A model generated the notes under the pieces. The model worked only from the letters and a program-made list of their open reading frames with translations. It was not told the DNA's origin and did not search any database. The translations under genes and the position numbers were made by a program. Source: Myxococcota bacterium (GTDB lineage: Bacteria > Myxococcota > Polyangia > GCA-2747355 > JAKLHH01). Taken from it: a DNA stretch of 5,506 nucleotides. Positions 1 through 5,463 of this stretch are shown here, piece after piece (within the stretch, counting starts at the first letter, position 1; each line of letters begins with the position of its first letter). The stretch covers positions 1 to 5,506 of the forward strand of contig JAKLHH010000599.1 of assembly GCA_022710245.1 (NCBI GenBank). Direction: 5' to 3'.

Positions 1-1041
1 ACGCTGCACCTCCTCGCCATGCAGTTCACCCTGGGGAGCGCCGTGCTGCTCCTCTACCTGAAGCTGCGCCCCGGCCGCGCCGCCGACGAGCGGACCACGC
101 GCTTCCTCGGCTCCGCGCTCCCGCTCGGCTTCTCCTACCTGGTCACCTTCGGCATCCCGCCGCTCCTCTTCGTGCAGGTGATCTACGGGCAGTTCTTCTA
201 CAGCTCCTCGGTGCTCCTCGGCGCGCACTGGATCATGGTCATCCCGCTCGTCATCGTGGGCTACGGGGCGGCCTACCTGCACAAGCTGACCCGGCACCGC
301 GAGGGGAGCCCGCAGCGGCTCTGGATCGCCGTCTCGCTCCTCGCCATGCTGGCCATCGGCTTCATCTACGTGAACAACCTCACCCTCTCGATGACGCCGG
401 AGAAGTGGCTGGCGAGCTACGAGCGGCACCCGGGCGGCATGGCCCTGAACCTCAGCGAGCCGACGCTGCTCCCGCGCTACCTCCTCATCCTGACGCCCTG
501 CCTCGCCGTGGCCGGCCTGGCGCTCTTGCTGCGCGGCGGCTTCCTCCTCGCGCGCAAGCAGGAGGAGGCCGGCCGCACCTCGCAGCGGCTCGGCTTCGCC
601 GCGCTCGTCGGCGGCGTGCTCCTCTTCCTGGGCATGCTCGGCGCCTTCCTGGCCCGGCTGCCGGGGAGCGTGCGCGCGGCGGTGGTGGGAGGCGGCGTGC
701 TGCGCTGGCTCCTCGTCGGCGCCGCCGCCTGCGCCGTCCTCGCGCTCGTGCTGGGGACGCTGGCGAGGAAGCGAGCGGGCCTGCTCCGGCCGCTCGCCGC
801 GGCCGTGGCCCTGGCCGGCGCGATCGCCTGCCTGGTGGTGCTGCGCGATCAGATCCGGATCGAGTACCTGCGCCCCTACCTCGCGACGGTCAGCCCGCAG
901 CTCAACGCGCAGTGGGGCATGGTCGGGATCTTCGGCGCCTCGCTGGTGGCCGGCCTCGTCTTCCTCATCGTGGTGACCGCCCGGGTGGTCTCCGGCATGG
1001 TCCGCGGCGTGGGGACGAAGCAGGACGCGCCCGCCGCCTGA
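1..1041 (+). CDS. Polytopic inner-membrane protein, 5'-truncated
   Basis: The frame is open from base 1 and ends at TGA 1039-1041, so the gene begins before the window. The first ATG (base 19) falls inside a hydrophobic segment that already begins with the preceding codons (TLHLLA), so it is probably not the true start. Counting from that Met, about nine membrane helices can be seen, near residues 1-16, 32-58, 62-88, 101-124, 150-176, 191-213, 220-248, 256-275 and 299-325. The loops are short. There is one polar stretch (residues 125-148) and a small cytoplasm-like tail ending KQDAPAA. A notable segment is FGIPPLLFVQVIYGQFF followed by SSSVLLGAHW (about residues 44-71), with a His inside a helix. 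His also occurs in the first helix before the Met. Such His residues could bind heme in a respiratory membrane subunit, but I do not recognise the family. The next gene lies 79 bases downstream on the same strand and has its own ribosome binding site. Confidence 0.8.
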   Translation, partial: TLHLLAMQFTLGSAVLLLYLKLRPGRAADERTTRFLGSALPLGFSYLVTFGIPPLLFVQVIYGQFFYSSSVLLGAHWIMVIPLVIVGYGAAYLHKLTRHREGSPQRLWIAVSLLAMLAIGFIYVNNLTLSMTPEKWLASYERHPGGMALNLSEPTLLPRYLLILTPCLAVAGLALLLRGGFLLARKQEEAGRTSQRLGFAALVGGVLLFLGMLGAFLARLPGSVRAAVVGGGVLRWLLVGAAACAVLALVLGTLARKRAGLLRPLAAAVALAGAIACLVVLRDQIRIEYLRPYLATVSPQLNAQWGMVGIFGASLVAGLVFLIVVTARVVSGMVRGVGTKQDAPAA

Positions 1042-1110
1042 GCGCTCGCGCCACCCGGTGCCGTCCGCTGTCCGACGGTACAGTGCCTCCCTCGACCTCC
1101 GCGACCCTCC

Positions 1111-1116
1111 GAGGAG
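1111..1116 (+). promoter_or_regulatory. Ribosome binding site that decides the 1121 start
   Basis: GAGGAG lies four bases before ATG 1121. An in-frame GTG at 1058 would add 21 residues, but it lacks a comparable purine-rich site and its extra sequence (MPSAVRRYSASLDLRDPPRSA) is low in character. The ATG is therefore preferred. The 79-base gap upstream holds only a weak -10-like TACAGT at 1079-1084 with no convincing -35, so I do not call a promoter. Confidence 0.65.
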
Positions 1117-1120
1117 CGCC

Positions 1121-2800
1121 ATGGGTTACACGCTCTACGAGTTCGTCCTCGAGCCGCTTCACGAGAGCGCCCTGCGCCGCTTCGACGAGGGCGCGCGCGA
1201 CCTCTTCTGCGTCGAGGTCACCGACCAGCTGCTCCGCTACGTCGCCGGCAAGGTCTCCCGCCAGGCGCTGCGCTTCATGTTCGGAGACGTGCTGCGCGAG
1301 GCCGGCGAGGTCAGCCACCGCCCGTCGGGGCGCGACGGCGCCGCCGGGGTGAGCTTCACGCTCTCGCTCCGCGACAGCTTCTTCTTCGCCGGGCACTGGA
1401 CCACCGCCGCCTACGCGGCCTGCGTGCCGGCGCTCGACCGAGCGGCGAGGGCCGAGGGGATGCGCCTCGTCCACCCCGCGCGCGCCGAGCCCGAGACGCG
1501 GAGCCGGGGCGTCGGCTACGTCTTCGACGGCAAGCAGCTCTACGAGGCGTACCGGGGCAGCGACGAGGGCAACCTCATCCGCCTCGATGGCTCGCAGATC
1601 GCGAGCCGGCTCTTCCTCTTCGGAGAGCTCCCCGCCGCCGCGCAGGAGGCGATGCGCCAGGCCTGGGAGGCCGCCGAGTGCCGCTGTCCGCTCTGCGCGG
1701 CCCTCCTGCGCGAGCGCGAGCGCGCCCGCGCCCGGGCGAGCCAGCGCCCCGCCCCGAGGCCGCCGGAGGAGCAGGCGGCGTGGCTCCGCGAGAAGGAGGC
1801 GCTCCTCGAGGCGCTCGCCGCGGCCCCCGCGGACGACGCGCTCCGGGCCGGGCTCGCGGCCCGGCTGCTCGAGGCGGGCGATCCGCTCGGCGAGCTGATC
1901 CAGCTCCAGGGCGAGGCCGAGCGCGGCTCCGCCGGCGTGGTGGCCAGCGCCCGGATCCGGAAGCTGCGCAAGCGCGTGGCGAAGGAGCTCCTCGGCCCCC
2001 TCGCCACGCTCACCGCTGCCGCCTCGGTGGGCTTCCGCAGGGGCTTCCCCTCGCGGCTGTCCACGTTCGCCAGCACGAAGAAGCTGCTCGCCACCGCTGG
2101 CCACCGAGCGTGGGCCACGATCGAGCAGCTCTCGGTGACCTACCTCGCGAAGCACCCGCTGCCCTACGAGCTGATCGCCCACCCGGTCATGCGGTCGCTG
2201 GTGCGGGTCGAGGGCATCACCTGGGAGACGCTCGGCAGGCTACTCGCCGACGGCCACGACCGCCCCCTCGCCGAGGTGGTCCTGCGCAAGAGCCTGGCCG
2301 GCGCGCTCTCCGAGGCGACCGTCGCCGCGATGCGGACGGGCACCGGGTTGCCGCGGCTGCGGGCGCTCGAGCTGGTGGACCTGGCGCCCGCGGAGCTGGC
2401 GTGGCTCTGGGACGGCGCGCTCCTGCCCTCGCTCGAGCGGCTGGTCGTCCATGACGAGACGCCCGACGTCGCGCTGAGCGCCTGGCTGACCCGGCTCCGC
2501 GCGCGCGGGGGGCGTCTCTCCGAGCTCGAGCTGCGCTGGGGCTGGGTCGGCAACCTCGTGCGTCTGCGCAGGCAGGCGACCTGGGACGCGATCGCGCTGA
2601 CGCTCGCGGTCTACTCGGAGCACGACCACGAGGAGCTCGACCGCGAGCTGCCGGCGCTGCTCGACGAGCTCCGCGCGCTGCCCCCCGGCGCGGCCCGCGA
2701 GGTCGCGCTCCCGTCGGAGCCCGCCTCGATCCGGGCGCAGATCCTCGCCGCGCTCTCCTCGCAGCCGGACCTCACCGTGAGCGAGCCGGAGGACGAGTGA
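1121..2800 (+). CDS. TIGR02996-type domain protein with leucine-rich C-terminal half
   Basis: This encodes 559 residues from ATG 1121, chosen because GAGGAG precedes it. Residues 1-180 are an unrecognised, mixed alpha/beta-looking region with no signal peptide or membrane helix. A Cys cluster CRCPLC follows at 187-192, then a highly charged Arg/Glu/Ala linker (195-220). Residues 222-263 (WLREKEALLEALAAAPADD... to LEAGDPLGELIQLQ) match the pattern of the TIGR02996 repeat-companion domain: an acidic helix, a 'P-x-D-D' turn, a helix, then 'GDPxGExIxLQ'. This domain is known mainly from Myxococcota and Planctomycetes and usually sits beside repeats. Here it is followed by a GFRRGFPSRL segment (304-313) and leucine-repeat-like strands LPRLRALELVDL (410-421), LPSLERLVVHD (435-445) and RLSELELRW (465-473). 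The tail is acidic (SEPEDE). The protein is probably cytoplasmic. Its function is unknown, and a protein-binding scaffold role is only inference from the repeats. It converges on the dus gene downstream. Confidence 0.82.
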   Translation: MGYTLYEFVLEPLHESALRRFDEGARDLFCVEVTDQLLRYVAGKVSRQALRFMFGDVLREAGEVSHRPSGRDGAAGVSFTLSLRDSFFFAGHWTTAAYAACVPALDRAARAEGMRLVHPARAEPETRSRGVGYVFDGKQLYEAYRGSDEGNLIRLDGSQIASRLFLFGELPAAAQEAMRQAWEAAECRCPLCAALLRERERARARASQRPAPRPPEEQAAWLREKEALLEALAAAPADDALRAGLAARLLEAGDPLGELIQLQGEAERGSAGVVASARIRKLRKRVAKELLGPLATLTAAASVGFRRGFPSRLSTFASTKKLLATAGHRAWATIEQLSVTYLAKHPLPYELIAHPVMRSLVRVEGITWETLGRLLADGHDRPLAEVVLRKSLAGALSEATVAAMRTGTGLPRLRALELVDLAPAELAWLWDGALLPSLERLVVHDETPDVALSAWLTRLRARGGRLSELELRWGWVGNLVRLRRQATWDAIALTLAVYSEHDHEELDRELPALLDELRALPPGAAREVALPSEPASIRAQILAALSSQPDLTVSEPEDE

Positions 2801-2823
2801 CTCGCGCCTCCCGGAGGAGCGAG
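2801..2823. terminator. Candidate bidirectional hairpin between convergent genes
   Basis: An inverted repeat starts directly after the stop codon at 2798-2800. CTCGCGCCTC (2801-2810) pairs with GAGGAGCGAG (2814-2823), giving nine pairs, one G/A mismatch (2806/2818) and a three-base loop. It lies between the + strand gene ending at 2800 and the - strand gene ending at 2854, where a shared terminator is expected. There is no T-tract on either side, so it is not a standard intrinsic terminator. The stability rests on GC pairs alone. Confidence 0.4.
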
Positions 2824-2853
2824 AGGGTCGAATGGATCCAGCGCGCCCGCGCC

Positions 2854-3882
2854 CTACTCGACGCAGGCCCGGGCCTCCAGGCCCAGCGTGCCGCCGGCGT
2901 CCAGGTCGAGCCGCTCCGCGGGCAGAGCGCTCAGCTGCTCCTCGGCGAAGGCCAGGATCGCCTCGGCGGATGGCAGGCGCAGGACGGCGTGACGGAACGC
3001 GCCCCCGTCGGCCACCGCGCGCCCCAGGTGGCCAAGCAGCTCCTTGAGGAGACCCACCACCGCCCGCCTCTCGCAGAGGGCCTCCTGGTAGCTGGCCGCC
3101 GCGCGGCGCAGCCACGCCACCAGGGCCGCGCCGTCGGGCCGGATGGGCTCGCGGCCCTCCCTCAGCGCGGCGATCTGGGAGAAGATCCACGGATTGCGCA
3201 GGGCCGGTCGGCCGATCATCACCGCGGCGCAGCCCGTCGCCGCCATCAGGCGCAGCGCGTCGGCGGCGTACCAGCAGTCGCCGTTGCCCACCACGGGCAC
3301 GGGGAGGCGGGCCTGGAGGTCGCGGACCCAGCGCCAGTTGGCCACGCCGCTGTAGAAGTCGCAGCGCCGCCGCGGGTGCACGGTGAGGAAGTTGACCCCC
3401 GCGGCGGCCGCCGCCTCGGCCACCTCGAAGGCGAGCGCGGTGTCGTCGAAGCCGAGGCGCATCTTGACCGAGAGGGTGCCGCTCACCGCGGCGCGCACCC
3501 GGACCAGCAGCCGCAGCACCGCCTCCGGGGAGCGGAGCAGCGCCGCCCCCGCGCCCCGCCCCACCACGTCCTTGGCCGGGCACCCCAGGTTCACGTCGAC
3601 CACCTCGGCGCCCGCGCGGTCCAGGATCGCCGCCGCCCTGGCCATCCGCCCCGGGTCGACGCCGAGGATCTGCACCGACAGCGGCACCCCCGGCGCATGG
3701 ACCACGTGGCGCACGAGGCGCTCCTCGGCCGGGAGCGTCTGCCCGATGGAGATGAAGGGCGCGCACAGCAAGCCCACCTGCCCCTGCCCCGCGAGGAGCG
3801 CCCGCAGGACGGCGTTGCCCACGCCCTCGAGGGGGGCGAAGGCCGTTGGCTGCTGCCAGCGAGCGGGAGTGAGGAGCGCCAT
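2854..3882 (-). CDS. dus: tRNA-dihydrouridine synthase (Dus family)
   Basis: This is a complete 342-residue protein of the usual Dus length. Dus enzymes are FMN-dependent and use NADPH to reduce specific tRNA uridines to dihydrouridine in the cytoplasm. The TIM-barrel landmarks appear in order: APLEGVGNAVLR near the N-terminus (16-27), SVQILG (69-74), the family signature VDVNLGCP...GAA with catalytic Cys101, VKMRLG (139-144) with Lys140, TVHPRRR (167-173) with His169, VVGNGD (197-202), and MIGRPALRNPWIF (222-234) for FMN phosphate binding. A helical C-terminal domain follows. The usual HGRTR motif reads HPRRR here, a modest departure. The GRPALRNPWIF end looks more like DusB than DusC, but I do not assign a subfamily, so the target uridine is unknown. 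ATG 3882 is preceded by AGGA at seven bases. It lies downstream of nudC, separated by a repeat array that forms nearly all of its leader, and ends convergent with the + strand gene. Confidence 0.95.
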   Translation of the reverse strand: MALLTPARWQQPTAFAPLEGVGNAVLRALLAGQGQVGLLCAPFISIGQTLPAEERLVRHVVHAPGVPLSVQILGVDPGRMARAAAILDRAGAEVVDVNLGCPAKDVVGRGAGAALLRSPEAVLRLLVRVRAAVSGTLSVKMRLGFDDTALAFEVAEAAAAAGVNFLTVHPRRRCDFYSGVANWRWVRDLQARLPVPVVGNGDCWYAADALRLMAATGCAAVMIGRPALRNPWIFSQIAALREGREPIRPDGAALVAWLRRAAASYQEALCERRAVVGLLKELLGHLGRAVADGGAFRHAVLRLPSAEAILAFAEEQLSALPAERLDLDAGGTLGLEARACVE

Positions 3883-3889
3883 CCGTCGA

Positions 3890-3900
3890 TCCTGTCTCCT
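3890..3900 (-). promoter_or_regulatory. Ribosome binding region of dus
   Basis: Read on the minus strand, AGGAGACAGGA precedes ATG 3882. AGGA (3893-3890) sits seven bases from the start, and the stronger AGGAG (3900-3896) sits 13 bases away, which is rather far. Both lie in the only 28 non-repeat bases between the repeat array and the start codon, so translation initiation occurs right beside the array. Confidence 0.55.
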
Positions 3901-3910
3901 GGAGAGCCTC

Positions 3911-4096
3911 GCTGCGATCGCTACTACTGCGATCGCTACTGCTGCGATCGCTACTGCTGCGATCGCTACTGCTGCGATCGCTACTGCTGCGATCGCTACT
4001 GCTGCGATCGCTACCGCTGCGATCGCTACCGCTGCGATCGCTACCGCTGCGATCGCTGCCGCTGCGATCGCTACCGCTGCGATCGCTACCGCTGCG
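3911..4096. repeat. 15-base tandem repeat array, 12 units, each with GCGATCGC
   Basis: There are twelve head-to-tail units of consensus GCTGCGATCGCTAC(T/C) at 3911-4090, followed by a partial unit GCTGCG (4091-4096). The palindrome GCGATCGC recurs at 3914, 3929, 3944 and every 15 bases to 4079, with no exception. Units 1-6 end in T and units 7-12 end in C. The only other changes are A for G at the first base of unit 2 (3926) and G for A in unit 10 (4058). The array fills the space between nudC and dus. Its far end overlaps the last codons and stop of nudC, since TAG lies at 4088-4086. Neighbouring palindromes can pair as an 8-base stem with a 7-base loop, so a transcript could form up to six tandem hairpins. 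The unit is a multiple of three, so changes in copy number keep any reading frame. GCGATCGC equals the HIP1 element of cyanobacteria, but nothing else here is cyanobacterial. Confidence 0.97.
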
Positions 4097-4961
4097 CCTC
4101 GGCCACCGCGTGCTCGATCAGCCGCCGCGCCACCGAGAGCCGATGGGGCAGCGCGGCCGGCAAGCGCCCCACCGGGAACCACTGCGCGTCGACGATCTCG
4201 CCCTCCTGGCAGCGGATCTCGCCGCCCGCGTGCTCGGCGAGGAAGGCGACCATCAGCGAGTGCGGAAACGGCCAGCACTGGCTGCCGAAGTAGCGCAGGC
4301 CGCGGACCTCGAGCCCGACCTCCTCCGCGACCTCGCGGCGCACGCAGTCCTCCAGCGACTCGGAGGGCTCCACGAAGCCGGCCAGCGCGCTGTAGATCGG
4401 CGCCCCACCGCGCGCCTTGATGCGCCCGCCGGTGGCGAGCAGCAGCTCCCTCCCGGCAGGTCCCTGGCGCGTCACCAGGACCATCATGGCCGGCGCGAGC
4501 CGCGGGTAGCTGACCTCGCCGCAGGCCAGGCAGCGACGGGCGCGGCCCCCGTCGCTCGCCTCGGTCAGCGCGGCGCAGGCGCCGCAGTGGCGGTGGGTGC
4601 GCTCGAACTCGAGGGCCTGCGCGGCGCGGCCGGCCAGCGCCACGAGCTCGTCGGGCAGGCGGTCGAAGAGCCGGCGCAGCGGCTCCAGCGCGAAGCCCGG
4701 CGGAGTCGCCCCGGACCGCGCACGCGCCGCCCAGCAGGGGACCTCGCCGAGCAGGCCGATGCAGCGCGCGTCGTCGACAGGGACCGGCGGCGCCTCGCCC
4801 TCCGGCACGCTGAGGGACTCCGCCGCGCCCGCCTGCGCCGCGCCCGCCTGCGCCGTGGCGCAGGTGAGGAGCCGGCCGCCCTCGAGCACGAACCAGAGCC
4901 CGCCCGTCGGGCATGGCGCGGGCGCCGACCAGAGCGGCGTGAAGGACGCGGGGAGCCACAT
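4086..4961 (-). CDS. nudC: NADH pyrophosphatase / NAD-cap RNA hydrolase NudC
   Basis: This encodes 291 residues from ATG 4961. NudC-type Nudix hydrolases cleave NAD(H) to NMN(H) and AMP, and in E. coli remove NAD caps from RNA. A poorly conserved N-terminal domain (1-115) is followed by a zinc ribbon with Cys126, Cys129, Cys144 and Cys147 (CGAC and CLAC), then SYPRLAPAMMVLV. The Nudix box is perfect from Gly195 to Leu217: Gly, five residues, Glu201, seven residues, then REVAEEVGL with metal-binding Glu210, Glu213 and Glu214. The NudC-specific SQPWPFPxS motif is present as SQCWPFPHS (227-235), with Cys229 in place of the first Pro. The C-terminus ARRLIEHAV matches the family's end, so the protein is complete although its stop lies in the repeat array. 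The start is uncertain. TTG 4997 or GTG 4988 would add 12 or 9 residues, and neither these nor the ATG has a clear ribosome binding site. Upstream is the 115-residue gene and downstream is dus, on the same strand. Confidence 0.94.
   Translation of the reverse strand: MWLPASFTPLWSAPAPCPTGGLWFVLEGGRLLTCATAQAGAAQAGAAESLSVPEGEAPPVPVDDARCIGLLGEVPCWAARARSGATPPGFALEPLRRLFDRLPDELVALAGRAAQALEFERTHRHCGACAALTEASDGGRARRCLACGEVSYPRLAPAMMVLVTRQGPAGRELLLATGGRIKARGGAPIYSALAGFVEPSESLEDCVRREVAEEVGLEVRGLRYFGSQCWPFPHSLMVAFLAEHAGGEIRCQEGEIVDAQWFPVGRLPAALPHRLSVARRLIEHAVAEAQR
4821..4850. repeat. Perfect 15-base direct duplication inside nudC
   Basis: CGCCGCGCCCGCCTG occurs twice back to back (4821-4835 and 4836-4850). 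It gives a duplicated AQAGA peptide at about residues 37-47 of NudC, in the variable N-terminal domain before the zinc ribbon. The duplication is in frame and probably tolerated as a flexible linker. It has the same length as the intergenic repeat unit but an unrelated sequence. Confidence 0.9.
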
Positions 4962-5022
4962 GGAGGGAAGAGAAGCAAATCGCAGCACGGACGGCAAGCC
5001 GTCGCTGCCGGCCGTCTCGGGT

Positions 5023-5370
5023 TCAGGCGGTCGCCGCGCCGTCCTCGTCGTCGTCCGGAGCGTCGGGTCCCACGCGCTCCACCCACGGCTCCGCTTCCCC
5101 GCTGTCGTAGGTGCACTCGATCATCCCCGACTCGGCGCGCTCACCCAGGTACTCGAGGGCGAACGTCGAGGTCTCGAAGACCGTGGCAGGGAAGGACCCT
5201 TGAACGTCCACCACGAGCTTGTGGCCCGCGCGGAGGACGAGCACGCTCTTCTCGAACGCACAATCCGAGAGATCGCAGCCCTCTTCTCTCACCAGGTCAC
5301 GGACCGCGGCGTTGAAGGCCTTCGCGCTCCCGAACACAAGCTCGCCGACGTAACGCTGTTCGTAGCTCAT
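5023..5370 (-). CDS. Small protein of unknown function, acidic C-terminus
   Basis: This encodes 115 residues from ATG 5370, preceded by GAGGGTGG on the minus strand, to TGA 5025-5023. I do not recognise the family. It looks like a compact soluble alpha/beta domain: a strand (YVGELVFG, 7-14), a helix (AKAFNAAVRDLVREE, 16-30), strands (SVLVLRAG, 42-49; KLVVDVQGSF, 51-60), a helix (FALEYLGERAE, 70-80) and a strand (GMIECTYDSG, 82-91). A low-complexity acidic tail follows (PDAPDDDEDGAATA, 102-115). Cys occurs at 32, 37 and 86. No signal peptide or membrane helix is visible. It is likely real because it has a good ribosome binding site, balanced amino-acid use unlike the Arg/Ala-rich shadow frames here, and a co-oriented neighbour (nudC ATG 61 bases downstream). 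Its role is unknown. Confidence 0.8.
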   Translation of the reverse strand: MSYEQRYVGELVFGSAKAFNAAVRDLVREEGCDLSDCAFEKSVLVLRAGHKLVVDVQGSFPATVFETSTFALEYLGERAESGMIECTYDSGEAEPWVERVGPDAPDDDEDGAATA

Positions 5371-5374
5371 CGAC

Positions 5375-5382
5375 CACCCTCG
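5375..5382 (-). promoter_or_regulatory. Ribosome binding site of the 115-residue gene
   Basis: GAGGGTGG reads on the minus strand and ends four bases before ATG 5370. It is the clearest purine-rich site of the minus-strand cluster and supports both the start and the reality of this small gene. Confidence 0.6.
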
Positions 5383-5441
5383 GAGCTAGCCGCCCATCTC
5401 GGGCGTTACATCACCGTCACTACCCCCATCTACGAAGCGCG

Positions 5442-5463
5442 GCCGCGCCCCTTCCGGCGCGGC
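5442..5463. other. GC-rich inverted repeat upstream of the minus-strand cluster
   Basis: GCCGCGCC (5442-5449) and GGCGCGGC (5456-5463) form a perfect 8-base stem with a 6-base loop, about 70 bases upstream of the ATG at 5370. It could be the terminator of a gene beyond the window, a leader hairpin or an operator. There is no T-tract. In the surrounding 5371-5506 I see no convincing promoter. An ATG at 5472 (+) opens a frame to the window edge but has no ribosome binding site, so I call no gene there. Confidence 0.4.

Noticed and set aside
1079..1084. Promoter -10 element TACAGT before the TIGR02996-type gene
   Set aside because: There is no supporting -35 at a proper distance, and a single hexamer match is weak evidence.
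965..2182. Minus-strand 405-residue frame opposite the TIGR02996-type gene
   Set aside because: Its composition is low complexity and rich in Arg, Gly and Glu, it has no recognisable domain, and it overlaps a well-supported gene.
3911..4090. CRISPR array
   Set aside because: The units are 15 bases and contiguous with no unique spacers, and there are no cas genes. This is a minisatellite.
3911..4096. Cyanobacterial origin because of the HIP1 octamer
   Set aside because: Base composition, codon use and the TIGR02996-type protein point to a GC-rich myxobacterium-like genome. The octamer here is amplified in tandem rather than dispersed as HIP1 is.
2797..4293. Plus-strand 498-residue frame containing CDRYC repeats
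   Set aside because: It is antisense to dus and nudC, with an Arg/Pro/His-rich composition typical of shadow frames in GC-rich DNA. The repeated Cys peptide is only the array read in this frame.
2854..4959. A single 701-residue protein reading through the array into Dus, with VAIAA repeats at its N-terminus
   Set aside because: The upstream part is an Arg/Gly-rich shadow of nudC in another frame. There is no in-frame start codon within the array or in the 28 bases after it, and ATG 3882 has a ribosome binding site and starts a full-length Dus.
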